Positions 1-5,364 of a stretch of 5,364 nt of DNA are shown one piece after another. The first letter of the stretch is position 1; each line of letters opens with the position of its first letter. The position numbers and the translations under genes are program-made. The stretch covers positions 1 through 5,364 of the forward strand of contig DGTU01000002.1 in the NCBI GenBank assembly GCA_002394465.1, written 5' to 3'. The DNA comes from Treponema sp. UBA4328 (GTDB taxonomy: Bacteria; Spirochaetota; Spirochaetia; Treponematales; Treponemataceae). The notes under the pieces are model-generated. The model was given only the letters and a program-made list of their open reading frames with translations, had not been told where the DNA came from and did not search any database.

Positions 1-239
1 TATTTGAGCGTCTTTCACAATTATTCCCGGTACCTCACTGCGTCGTTAAAGGCGTTAATTCGGAAATTAAAATTCTGTATTTTACACATGATGATGTTGA
101 TGAACAGTTCCTCCTCGGACACATCAAAAATACATTTGAAGATTATCTCGGAAAAGAATGTGCTTCTTCACTTCTTCTGCTCAATGCCGGAACTTCAACA
201 AGTGAAAAAAGCGCACAAACATTTCTTCTGAAAGGCTAA
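1..239 (+). CDS. C-terminal fragment of an unidentified protein (5' end outside window)
   Basis: This is the last 78 codons of a gene that begins left of the window. The first complete codon is at 3 and the TAA stop is at 237-239. Frame 3 is chosen over the frame-1 reading of similar length because its translation looks like a globular protein: FERLSQLF, then IKILYFTHDD, then LLLLNAGTS near the end. Frame 1 has methionine and serine runs and an unlikely composition. I do not recognise the family. Hydrophobic strands alternate with charged helical stretches, which suggests a soluble cytoplasmic alpha/beta domain, and I see no membrane segment. The stop lies 7 bases before the next gene, so the two are probably co-transcribed. 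Reality of the frame is fairly sure; the function is unknown. Confidence 0.7.
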   Translation, partial: FERLSQLFPVPHCVVKGVNSEIKILYFTHDDVDEQFLLGHIKNTFEDYLGKECASSLLLLNAGTSTSEKSAQTFLLKG

Positions 240-246
240 ACAGACC

Positions 247-1725
247 TTGAGCGTAGAATTCTTTACTGCCAGAAACGGTGACGTTTCCTGTACGATTGAC
301 GGAAGAAATGCCGCATCTTCATACAATCCTGTAAACGAAGCAAAAACATTTGTCAGTTCGCTTGAATGCAGTTTTAATCCGTCATGCATACTGATTATTG
401 AACCTGCACTTTCGTACTGCGCACCTTTTCTCAGGGAACGCTTTAATGTTCCCGTTTATGCCATAAGGCTTTTCAGTGAGTTCGTAGAATACGATTCACT
501 CTGGGATAAAGTCATTTATTTTAATTCAGAACGACCGCTTTCAGAAGACCTGTATAATCACATCGGGGAAGAAAAACTCTGCTCAGCATTATTCCTTGAA
601 TGGAGACCTGCCTGCCAGTGTGCAGAAGACAAACTACCGTTAGTTTGGAGCGAAATAAAGGCTTCTGTTGAAAAAAGCCGTTCAGTTTTAGTTACACGCT
701 CATACTTTTCCCAGCGCTGGCTTAAAAATTCAGCCAACTTCCTTACTAACGTTCGTAAGTTAGCCATACCTTCCGGTACTTCTCTCCCCGTTGTTATCGC
801 ATGTTCAGGTCCAAGCCTTAAAGATTCGCTTAAATTCATCAGCAGGTTCAGAAACAGGATGGTTCTTACAGCCGTTTCATCAGCATTACAGCCGCTCCTG
901 AACGATGGAATTACTCCTGATTTAGTTATATCAACAGACGGCGGATACTGGGCTAAAAAGCATCTTTCTTCTCCAGGAACAGATACCAGAAACCTTGTCT
1001 ATGCCGTTTCATGTGAAGGAGCATGTCCATATTCAATACTCAAAAACAATCCGGTCATTCCCCTTTCATACGATGACGGCTTTGAAAAAAAATATTTTCC
1101 AGATACAGGCATAGATTTTTTCCCGGCCAAAAGAAACGGAACGGTAAGCGGAACGGCACTTGAACTCGCATTAAACCTTACGGACGATAAGGTATTTCTC
1201 TGCGGCCTCGACCTTGCACCCGCCCCCGGATTTCAGCACACGCAGCCAAATGCACTTGAAAAAATAAACGCAGTCTCCGACAACAGAATAAAATCCTCTG
1301 AAAGCCGCATATCAGGCTCCAGATACAGTTCCTCTTCTTCCCTTGACATATACAGAAACTGGTTTGTTTCGTTCTCAGACAGATGCAGTGAAAGGGTCTT
1401 CAGGCTTTCGGACAATTTCAGTTATGCCTCACCGCTCGGAAAAATTAAAGACGTTAACTGGAAATACTTTGAAGAAAACTGCCGTAAAGAAGGTAAATTC
1501 GAAATAAGCATAAAAGAAGCTGCTCACTTCAACGGCAGAAAGATTCTTGAGTCAATAAAAGAAAAAGCAGAAGGAGAAAGTTTTTTAAATGATTTTTTCC
1601 CGCTTGAAAACGTTGTCCTCAAAAAAAATACGAATCAGGCTGAAAGGGAAATAATATTAAACAAAATCAGGGAGAAAAACAGAAGTCTCTTTGCATCTCT
1701 TGAAAGGATTTTTTCAGGCAATTAA
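247..1725 (+). CDS. DUF115 / MptE-like protein, Maf-type motility-associated glycosyltransferase family
   Basis: A 492-residue cytoplasmic protein with no signal peptide or membrane segment. Residues about 180-330 show DUF115 (MptE-like) landmarks. VVIACSGPSL (182-191) carries the G-P-S-L loop. The segment around SSAL (211-214) and GITPD (221-225) leads into ISTDGG (228-233), with a histidine at 239. NGTVSGTALELAL (297-309) is followed by the VFLCGLDLA strand (316-324), the G-x-D-L signature. The N-terminal ~170 residues fit the accessory domain of Maf proteins. The C-terminal third is helical and ends in a basic, glutamate-rich tail. Family knowledge: bacterial Maf proteins add nonulosonic-type sugars to flagellins, while archaeal MptE is a pterin diphosphokinase. 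A sugar-transfer role here is inference; no flagellar gene is visible nearby. The start is TTG at 247, the only possible start between the upstream in-frame stop (229-231) and the domain; the ribosome site is weak (AAAGG at 231-235, 11 bases away). Translation probably depends on coupling to the preceding gene. Confidence 0.85.
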   Translation: MSVEFFTARNGDVSCTIDGRNAASSYNPVNEAKTFVSSLECSFNPSCILIIEPALSYCAPFLRERFNVPVYAIRLFSEFVEYDSLWDKVIYFNSERPLSEDLYNHIGEEKLCSALFLEWRPACQCAEDKLPLVWSEIKASVEKSRSVLVTRSYFSQRWLKNSANFLTNVRKLAIPSGTSLPVVIACSGPSLKDSLKFISRFRNRMVLTAVSSALQPLLNDGITPDLVISTDGGYWAKKHLSSPGTDTRNLVYAVSCEGACPYSILKNNPVIPLSYDDGFEKKYFPDTGIDFFPAKRNGTVSGTALELALNLTDDKVFLCGLDLAPAPGFQHTQPNALEKINAVSDNRIKSSESRISGSRYSSSSSLDIYRNWFVSFSDRCSERVFRLSDNFSYASPLGKIKDVNWKYFEENCRKEGKFEISIKEAAHFNGRKILESIKEKAEGESFLNDFFPLENVVLKKNTNQAEREIILNKIREKNRSLFASLERIFSGN

Positions 1726-1726
1726 C

Positions 1727-1755
1727 TTGCAATGCATAAAAGACTCAAGTATACT
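1727..1755 (+). promoter_or_regulatory. sigma70-like promoter of the GGDEF-like gene
   Basis: A -35 box TTGCAA (1727-1732) and a -10 box TATACT (1750-1755) are separated by exactly 17 bases, in the only real gap of the window. It begins just after the TAA of the DUF115 gene. Transcription would start near 1762, essentially on the ATG at 1764-1766. This suggests independent expression of the membrane protein from a leaderless or nearly leaderless mRNA. It is a consensus match by eye and has not been tested. Confidence 0.6.
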
Positions 1756-1763
1756 TTAATTAT

Positions 1764-3005
1764 ATGAAAAAACGCAGTTACACGATAATTTCAGCAGTCA
1801 TTTCACTTGTATTTGCTGCAGCAATAGCCAATCTCATTGCAGGATTTTATATTGACAAACAGAGCGGTCCTGAAGAAACCTTAAAAAAATATCAGGAACT
1901 CAAGACGGAAACCGCAATTGCAAGCCAGCAGTTCGAGCCGGGCACGGGTGAATTTTCTTCAAAATTCCTTGAAATTCTTGGACCTGCTGAAGACTATGCG
2001 CAGATAATGCTTACATTAAACGGCAAAACGATCTACCGTTATCCTCCGGAAAATGTTGAAGTAAACCTTGATCTTACACGTACCTACAGCGAAAGTATCG
2101 TTACCCTTTATGGAAACACCCTCGAAATCACTGCTTCATTATACACAGTAAAACCTTCATCAATCTTCTATCACGGACGCCTTTCATTCCTTCTTATTCT
2201 TGCAGGCACCGTCTGTGCACTTCTCATTCTTCTTGTAACAAAGGTTGTCGAGGACCAGAATTCAACATCCGGATACTGGAAATATACAGAAGATAACGGT
2301 ATTCAGAATCATTCTGAAAAACCACTTTTTTCTCATGAGGAAAATGAATCCACGGTTAATGCTGCCCCGGCTCCGGAATACAACGATGAACCGGCAGCTG
2401 AACAGTATACATCAGAACAAACTGAACCTGCTGTTGAGTCAGAAACTCCTATTAGACAGGAAGAAACACAGGTAACAGAAGCACCGGCAGAAGAAGAATT
2501 TAAGGAACCGGAAATATTCGGAAACAGCGATTCCGATTCACAGGAACAGAAGAATCTTCCTGAAGCACTGGATGAACTTCTCACACAGGCCGCAGCAGAA
2601 GAACAGGACATCACCGTGTTAATCATAAAGATTTCAGGCCTCAACAAAGAGGATGAAATTGCAGTTAAATTCCAGGAAGAAATAAGAAGCAAATTCTTCC
2701 AGCACGGGCTCCTCTACAATTTTACGGAAGACAGTTATGCAGTTATCATTAAGAACACTGACCTTGATGCAGCAATGGTAAGCGCAGAAGAACTCAGGGA
2801 CAGGCTTCTTTCAATTGCTTCAGACAACAGTTTTACTACAGAAATTACAATGGGTATTTCTTCAAGAAGCGTACGTATAATCAGTGCAGAACGCCTGATA
2901 ACAGAAGCTGATAAAGCCCGCGAGCATTCGGATGCAGAATCTCCGATAATCGCTTTCAGGGTAAATCCAGAAAAATACAGGGAATACATACTGAACAACA
3001 GTTAG
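1764..3005 (+). CDS. Two-pass membrane protein with sensor-like periplasmic domain and degenerate GGDEF domain
   Basis: A 413-residue inner-membrane protein. After the basic start MKKR comes TM1 (about 6-28), then a periplasmic domain (about 31-138). That domain contains LTLNGKTIYRYPP (83-95), which recalls Cache-type ligand sensors (inference). TM2 is at 140-162, followed by K160, so the rest is cytoplasmic. Residues about 165-270 form a Glu/Pro/Ala-rich, probably disordered linker. Residues about 280-405 fold like a GGDEF domain: ITVLIIKISGL (283-293) matches the first strand, FTEDSYAVII (320-329) sits where RGGDEFAVIL is expected, and an ITMGIS strand is followed by AERLITEADKARE near the end, matching the usual SIG...ADxALYxAK region. 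The signature is TEDSY, and the metal-binding Asp positions of the first strand are Lys289/Ser291. Diguanylate cyclase activity is therefore unlikely; a regulatory or scaffold role is plausible. No Shine-Dalgarno sequence precedes the ATG. The last codons overlap the convergent TPR gene. Confidence 0.85.
   Translation: MKKRSYTIISAVISLVFAAAIANLIAGFYIDKQSGPEETLKKYQELKTETAIASQQFEPGTGEFSSKFLEILGPAEDYAQIMLTLNGKTIYRYPPENVEVNLDLTRTYSESIVTLYGNTLEITASLYTVKPSSIFYHGRLSFLLILAGTVCALLILLVTKVVEDQNSTSGYWKYTEDNGIQNHSEKPLFSHEENESTVNAAPAPEYNDEPAAEQYTSEQTEPAVESETPIRQEETQVTEAPAEEEFKEPEIFGNSDSDSQEQKNLPEALDELLTQAAAEEQDITVLIIKISGLNKEDEIAVKFQEEIRSKFFQHGLLYNFTEDSYAVIIKNTDLDAAMVSAEELRDRLLSIASDNSFTTEITMGISSRSVRIISAERLITEADKAREHSDAESPIIAFRVNPEKYREYILNNS
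3002..3005. other. Convergent stop-codon overlap (TTAG)
   Basis: The four bases TTAG hold both stops: TAG of the plus-strand GGDEF-like gene (3003-3005) and TAA of the minus-strand TPR gene (3004-3002). There is no intergenic space, and no strong hairpin with a T-run is visible on either side. Transcription from each side probably runs into the opposing gene. Confidence 0.9.
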
Positions 3006-3592
3006 TTATTCTTATTTTCCCCTTCTTCTTTATTCTCATTCACTTCAAACTGTTTTGAATAGGTTGAAACCAGTTTGCTGTCAGGAAATTTTTCTTTAAG
3101 TACGGCATACTGCGGTGCAGCCTCTTCGCTTTTTTCCATATTCATCAGGAGCGTAATGTAATTTTCAAGAACGGCCTGATTTTCAGGATATTCAAGCGAA
3201 AGAGCCTTATATTCATTGCACGCAGCTTCAAGTTCCCCGCTCATTGCATGAACATAGGCAAGTGAAAGTTTTAAGTCAAGATTTGATTTGTCACGTTCAA
3301 GAAGCTCTGAAAAAAGTTTTTCTGAATCTGACCATTTTGAAGAAAAAACGTAGCAGCGTGCAAGCTGGTATTTTGCACTGAGTTCAGTTTCTTTATTTTT
3401 AAGGCAGAGTTTATAGTAATCAGCGGCCTTGTCATATTTTTTAAGTGAAAAATAAGCTTCAGCTATATTATAATATTCCGCATTAAGGTTGTTCATCCGC
3501 CTGTTTTCCTCACCCGGCACACTTATTGATATGCACGAAACAATTGAGAAAAACATGCCTGCCAGCAGGACGGATTGAAGGAGCTTTTTCAT
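3002..3592 (-). CDS. TPR-repeat lipoprotein
   Basis: A 196-residue envelope protein. The N-terminus is a lipoprotein signal: MKKLL, a hydrophobic core, then lipobox I17-V18-S19-C20. After a short linker come about four tetratricopeptide-like helix pairs: 38-68 (YNIAEAYFSLKKYDKAADYY), 71-103 (KYQLARCYVFSSKWSDSEKL), 105-137 (LSLAYVHAMSGELEAACNEY) and 139-173 (ending in EKFPDSK). The tail is highly charged and rich in Glu, Lys and Asn. TPR domains bind proteins, so this is probably a periplasm-facing scaffold anchored to a membrane. It starts at ATG 3592, which shares an ATGA overlap with the TGA of the upstream lipoprotein gene. A weak GGGA (3598-3601) lies 5 bases upstream. The tight coupling suggests the two lipoproteins act together. 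The specific partner and function are not known from sequence. In T. pallidum the corresponding position would be TP0454; that equivalence is an inference. Confidence 0.88.
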   Translation of the reverse strand: MKKLLQSVLLAGMFFSIVSCISISVPGEENRRMNNLNAEYYNIAEAYFSLKKYDKAADYYKLCLKNKETELSAKYQLARCYVFSSKWSDSEKLFSELLERDKSNLDLKLSLAYVHAMSGELEAACNEYKALSLEYPENQAVLENYITLLMNMEKSEEAAPQYAVLKEKFPDSKLVSTYSKQFEVNENKEEGENKNN

Positions 3593-4479
3593 TTTATTCC
3601 CATCAGGTTAATAAGCGTATTCCAGGAAACAGTTATATCTGTCACCGTAAGGCTGTTTGATGAAGACTGCATTATTTTTGCAGCAACTGGAAACATCGCC
3701 TTTTTAAGCAGAACGGATGCAGCCTTTATTGTACGCGGATCTGCAAGTTCAAGTTTAACGGTTACCCCATACTCTTTACCGTTTTTTGACGGAAGAAGGT
3801 AACCGCTTATTTTTGTAATGCCGATATCAACATTTTTTCCCAGGAAACTGCTTATAAAAAGAGCCGGCTTTTCAGAATAGAAATTGATTTCACCCTTTGT
3901 ACCACCGGTAAGCTGTGCGTAAACGGCTTCATCAAATCCGGCAGGTATAGAACCGGCGGCAGGGCTGGAAGCTGCAAAGGCATTAAAATCATACTTATTC
4001 AGCATGTTAAGTACAGATGGACTTAAAACTGCATTTTTTGAAGAAGGAAGTGAAAGCTGAATGTTTTTTCTTTCATTCTGATACAGCGCATAAGCCCTTT
4101 CTGCAAAAAGCATGCTCTGCTCTGACCAGCCGTTATTTTCATTTACCGCATATTTCAGGTATTTAACGGGATAATTTCCAAGTGCTGAAAGTTCAGTCCT
4201 GTTTCCGCTGATTCCAGCAGCACAGGCAAGAACCTTCGTCCTTGAAACTAATTTTTCAGCATCACTTTCAGAGATATTTGCAGCCTTTGAAAAAGCACTG
4301 GTCAAAAATGGTGCATTCTGAGCAGCAGGAATATAAATATACATCGCTGCATCAGTGTCGAGCAATGCAAGAGGATCAACTTCAGGATTGTCCGGCACTG
4401 ATTTGCAGGATTCAATGAAAACAGCAGAGGCTATCGCTAAAACACAGAAAATCTTTTTAAGATTAAACTTTTGCAACAC
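3589..4479 (-). CDS. Tp0453-like outer-membrane-associated lipoprotein
   Basis: A 296-residue lipoprotein (numbered from GTG 4479). The signal peptide KKIFCVLAIASAVFIES ends at lipobox I22-E23-S24-C25; Glu at -2 is unusual but tolerated in spirochetes. The mature part shares landmarks that I recall from T. pallidum Tp0453: V34-D35-P36-L37, Y47-I-Y-I-P51, V78-S-R80-T81, G101-N-Y-P104 and G117-W118, in the same order and spacing. Length is close to Tp0453 (287 residues). Known for Tp0453: it lies on the inner leaflet of the outer membrane, inserts amphipathic helices and can increase membrane permeability; a similar role is inferred here. The gene overlaps the end of ileS, as expected from the TP0452-TP0453 order. 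Start choice: GTG 4485 overlaps the GGAG ribosome site itself, so GTG 4479 (5-base spacer) or TTG 4476 (8-base spacer) is preferred. The end overlaps the TPR gene by 4 bases. Confidence 0.82.
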   Translation of the reverse strand: MLQKFNLKKIFCVLAIASAVFIESCKSVPDNPEVDPLALLDTDAAMYIYIPAAQNAPFLTSAFSKAANISESDAEKLVSRTKVLACAAGISGNRTELSALGNYPVKYLKYAVNENNGWSEQSMLFAERAYALYQNERKNIQLSLPSSKNAVLSPSVLNMLNKYDFNAFAASSPAAGSIPAGFDEAVYAQLTGGTKGEINFYSEKPALFISSFLGKNVDIGITKISGYLLPSKNGKEYGVTVKLELADPRTIKAASVLLKKAMFPVAAKIMQSSSNSLTVTDITVSWNTLINLMGIK

Positions 4480-5364
4480 TTGCACTCCAGATGCGGTCTT
4501 CAGATTCTATTTCAGCACCCTTGAGTGAGTCATCCCACTGTGCACTGACGGCAAGAGTTTCTGAAGAAATAAGGTCACGGAACATTTCAAATGCTCCCTT
4601 AAGTTCTGCGTCTCCGTTAAGCTTAAGGTTAATCCTGTCAGTTACTTCAAAACCACTTTCCTTGCGGAGGTTCTGAATACCGCGGATGAGGTCACGAACG
4701 TAACCTTCTTTCTTAAGTTCATCCGTGATTTTTGTATCAAGGGCAACGGTGAGTGAACCGTCGTTAAGAACCTTAAGGTCTGCCTTTTCAGCACGTTCAA
4801 CGATGATATTTTCAGAGTTAAGTTCAACATCCTGCCCGTCAACCTTAATTGAAAGGGTTTCACCGTCAACGATTCTTGCAATAAAATCACCGGTAAGTTT
4901 CATGATTTCAGCTGCGGCGAGCTTCATTTTTGCACCGAGAATTTTTCCGAGTACCTTGAAGTTAGCCTTAGCGCTGTATTCAACAAGTTCAGATTCCTGT
5001 TCATGGAATTCAACTTTCTTAACGTTAAGTTCTTCGCTGATAGTATCAACCATGTCTTCAAGAACCTTGCGTTCTTCCTTATTGCGGGTTACAAGCTGGG
5101 CAGATCCGAGTGGCTGGCGGTTCTTAAGGTTGAATGTATTTCTGAGCGAACGTCCCATTGAAACTGCTTTCTGAACGGTTTCCATGCGGAATTCAAGTTT
5201 TTCATCGCGGAGAGCAGCATTATATACAGGGAAATCACAAAGATGAACTGAATCTTTGTCTTCATCTGTCTTTAAATTCTGATAGATTTCTTCTGTGATG
5301 AACGGAATGAACGGTGCAGCACAGAGACAGAAAGTCTTATATGCAGAGTAAAGGGCTTCGTAAG
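4463..5364 (-). CDS. ileS: Isoleucyl-tRNA synthetase, C-terminal part (5' end outside window)
   Basis: The last 299 codons of IleRS, the cytoplasmic enzyme that charges tRNA-Ile. The frame is open from the right edge; the Met at 5185 is internal, since ALYSAYKTFCLCAAPFIPF and TEEIYQNL, typical of the IleRS anticodon-binding domain, lie upstream of it. After that come the helical M-E-T-V-Q-K-A-V-S-M-G-R-S-L-R segment, KNRQPLGSAQ, and the DUF5915-like tail with GDFIARIVDGETLSI and VALDTKITDELKKEGYVRDL, then IRGIQNLRKESGFEVTDRI. This tail, together with the absence of the C-terminal zinc-binding cysteines, identifies the type-2 (eukaryote-like) IleRS usual in spirochetes. Type-2 enzymes are generally insensitive to mupirocin (family knowledge). 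The catalytic HIGH and KMSKS motifs lie outside the window. The TAA stop is inside the start region of the Tp0453-like gene, so ileS probably heads the three-gene operon visible here. Confidence 0.97.
   Translation of the reverse strand, partial: YEALYSAYKTFCLCAAPFIPFITEEIYQNLKTDEDKDSVHLCDFPVYNAALRDEKLEFRMETVQKAVSMGRSLRNTFNLKNRQPLGSAQLVTRNKEERKVLEDMVDTISEELNVKKVEFHEQESELVEYSAKANFKVLGKILGAKMKLAAAEIMKLTGDFIARIVDGETLSIKVDGQDVELNSENIIVERAEKADLKVLNDGSLTVALDTKITDELKKEGYVRDLIRGIQNLRKESGFEVTDRINLKLNGDAELKGAFEMFRDLISSETLAVSAQWDDSLKGAEIESEDRIWSASVAKV
4485..4488 (-). promoter_or_regulatory. Ribosome binding site of the Tp0453-like gene
   Basis: Read on the minus strand, GGAG occupies 4488-4485, followed by TGCAA and then GTG at 4479-4477 and TTG at 4476-4474. 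It lies inside the last codons of ileS. Its position rules against GTG 4485 as the start, because that codon shares its G with the site. Confidence 0.6.

Noticed and set aside
4..231. Open frame 1 at the left edge (75 codons, TTG start)
   Set aside because: Its translation has Met and Ser runs and no domain character; frame 3 over the same bases reads as a normal protein and stops just before the next gene.
1300..1346. Serine-rich tract in the DUF115 protein as a repeat or recoding site
   Set aside because: It is mild low complexity (SSSSS within a longer Ser/Arg stretch) with mixed codons; no slippery run or tandem repeat unit is present.
2333..2692. 119-codon minus-strand frame opposite the GGDEF-like gene
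   Set aside because: It is a serine/alanine-rich shadow created by the Glu/Pro/Ala-rich linker on the plus strand; no ribosome site or domain is seen.
2990..3002. Possible bidirectional terminator ACTG-AACAA-CAGT at the convergent junction
   Set aside because: The stem is only 4 base pairs with two G/C pairs, and no clean T-run follows on either strand.
4725..5174. 149-codon plus-strand frame opposite ileS
   Set aside because: The ileS reading is a textbook match on the other strand; this frame is serine/threonine-rich antisense shadow.
4463..5185. ileS fragment read as a complete 240-residue gene starting at Met 5185
   Set aside because: The frame stays open to the window edge and the upstream codons encode conserved IleRS anticodon-domain sequence, so the Met is internal.

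Overview
The window looks like ordinary chromosomal sequence from a spirochete of the genus Treponema. I infer this from three things. It carries the 3' end of an IleRS gene of the type-2 kind. Next to that is a gene whose product I recognise as a relative of Treponema pallidum Tp0453; in T. pallidum, as I remember it, ileS is TP0452 and this lipoprotein is TP0453. The lipoproteins also have relaxed spirochete-style lipoboxes. Base composition is moderately AT-rich and even throughout. I see no mobile element, tRNA, rRNA or CRISPR array.

Layout. On the plus strand: the 3' end of an unidentified gene (1-239), then after a 7-base gap a DUF115/MptE-like protein of the Maf glycosyltransferase type (247-1725). 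A 38-base gap holding a good sigma70-like promoter follows. Next comes a two-pass membrane protein with a periplasmic sensor-like domain, an acidic linker and a degenerate GGDEF domain (1764-3005). On the minus strand, read from the right edge leftward: the C-terminal 299 codons of ileS (5364-4463), a Tp0453-like lipoprotein (4479-3589) and a TPR lipoprotein (3592-3002). The two blocks converge and their last codons overlap by 4 bases (3002-3005). Coding density is close to 100 %; the longest non-coding stretch is the 38-base gap.

How the genes relate. The minus-strand genes overlap end to end (17 bases, then 4 bases), so they are probably one transcript with translational coupling. An aminoacyl-tRNA synthetase thus sits upstream of two cell-envelope lipoproteins. 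The pair of lipoproteins may act together at the outer membrane: a membrane-interacting protein with a TPR partner. On the plus strand, the DUF115 protein may be a sugar transferase for flagellin or surface glycans, and the GGDEF-like protein looks like a membrane sensor whose cyclase site has been lost.

The most interesting points are the pseudo-GGDEF receptor (TEDSY where GGDEF should be), its apparently leaderless promoter, the terminator-free convergent overlap, and the Tp0453-like/TPR lipoprotein pair. I did not find a clear new multi-gene system here.
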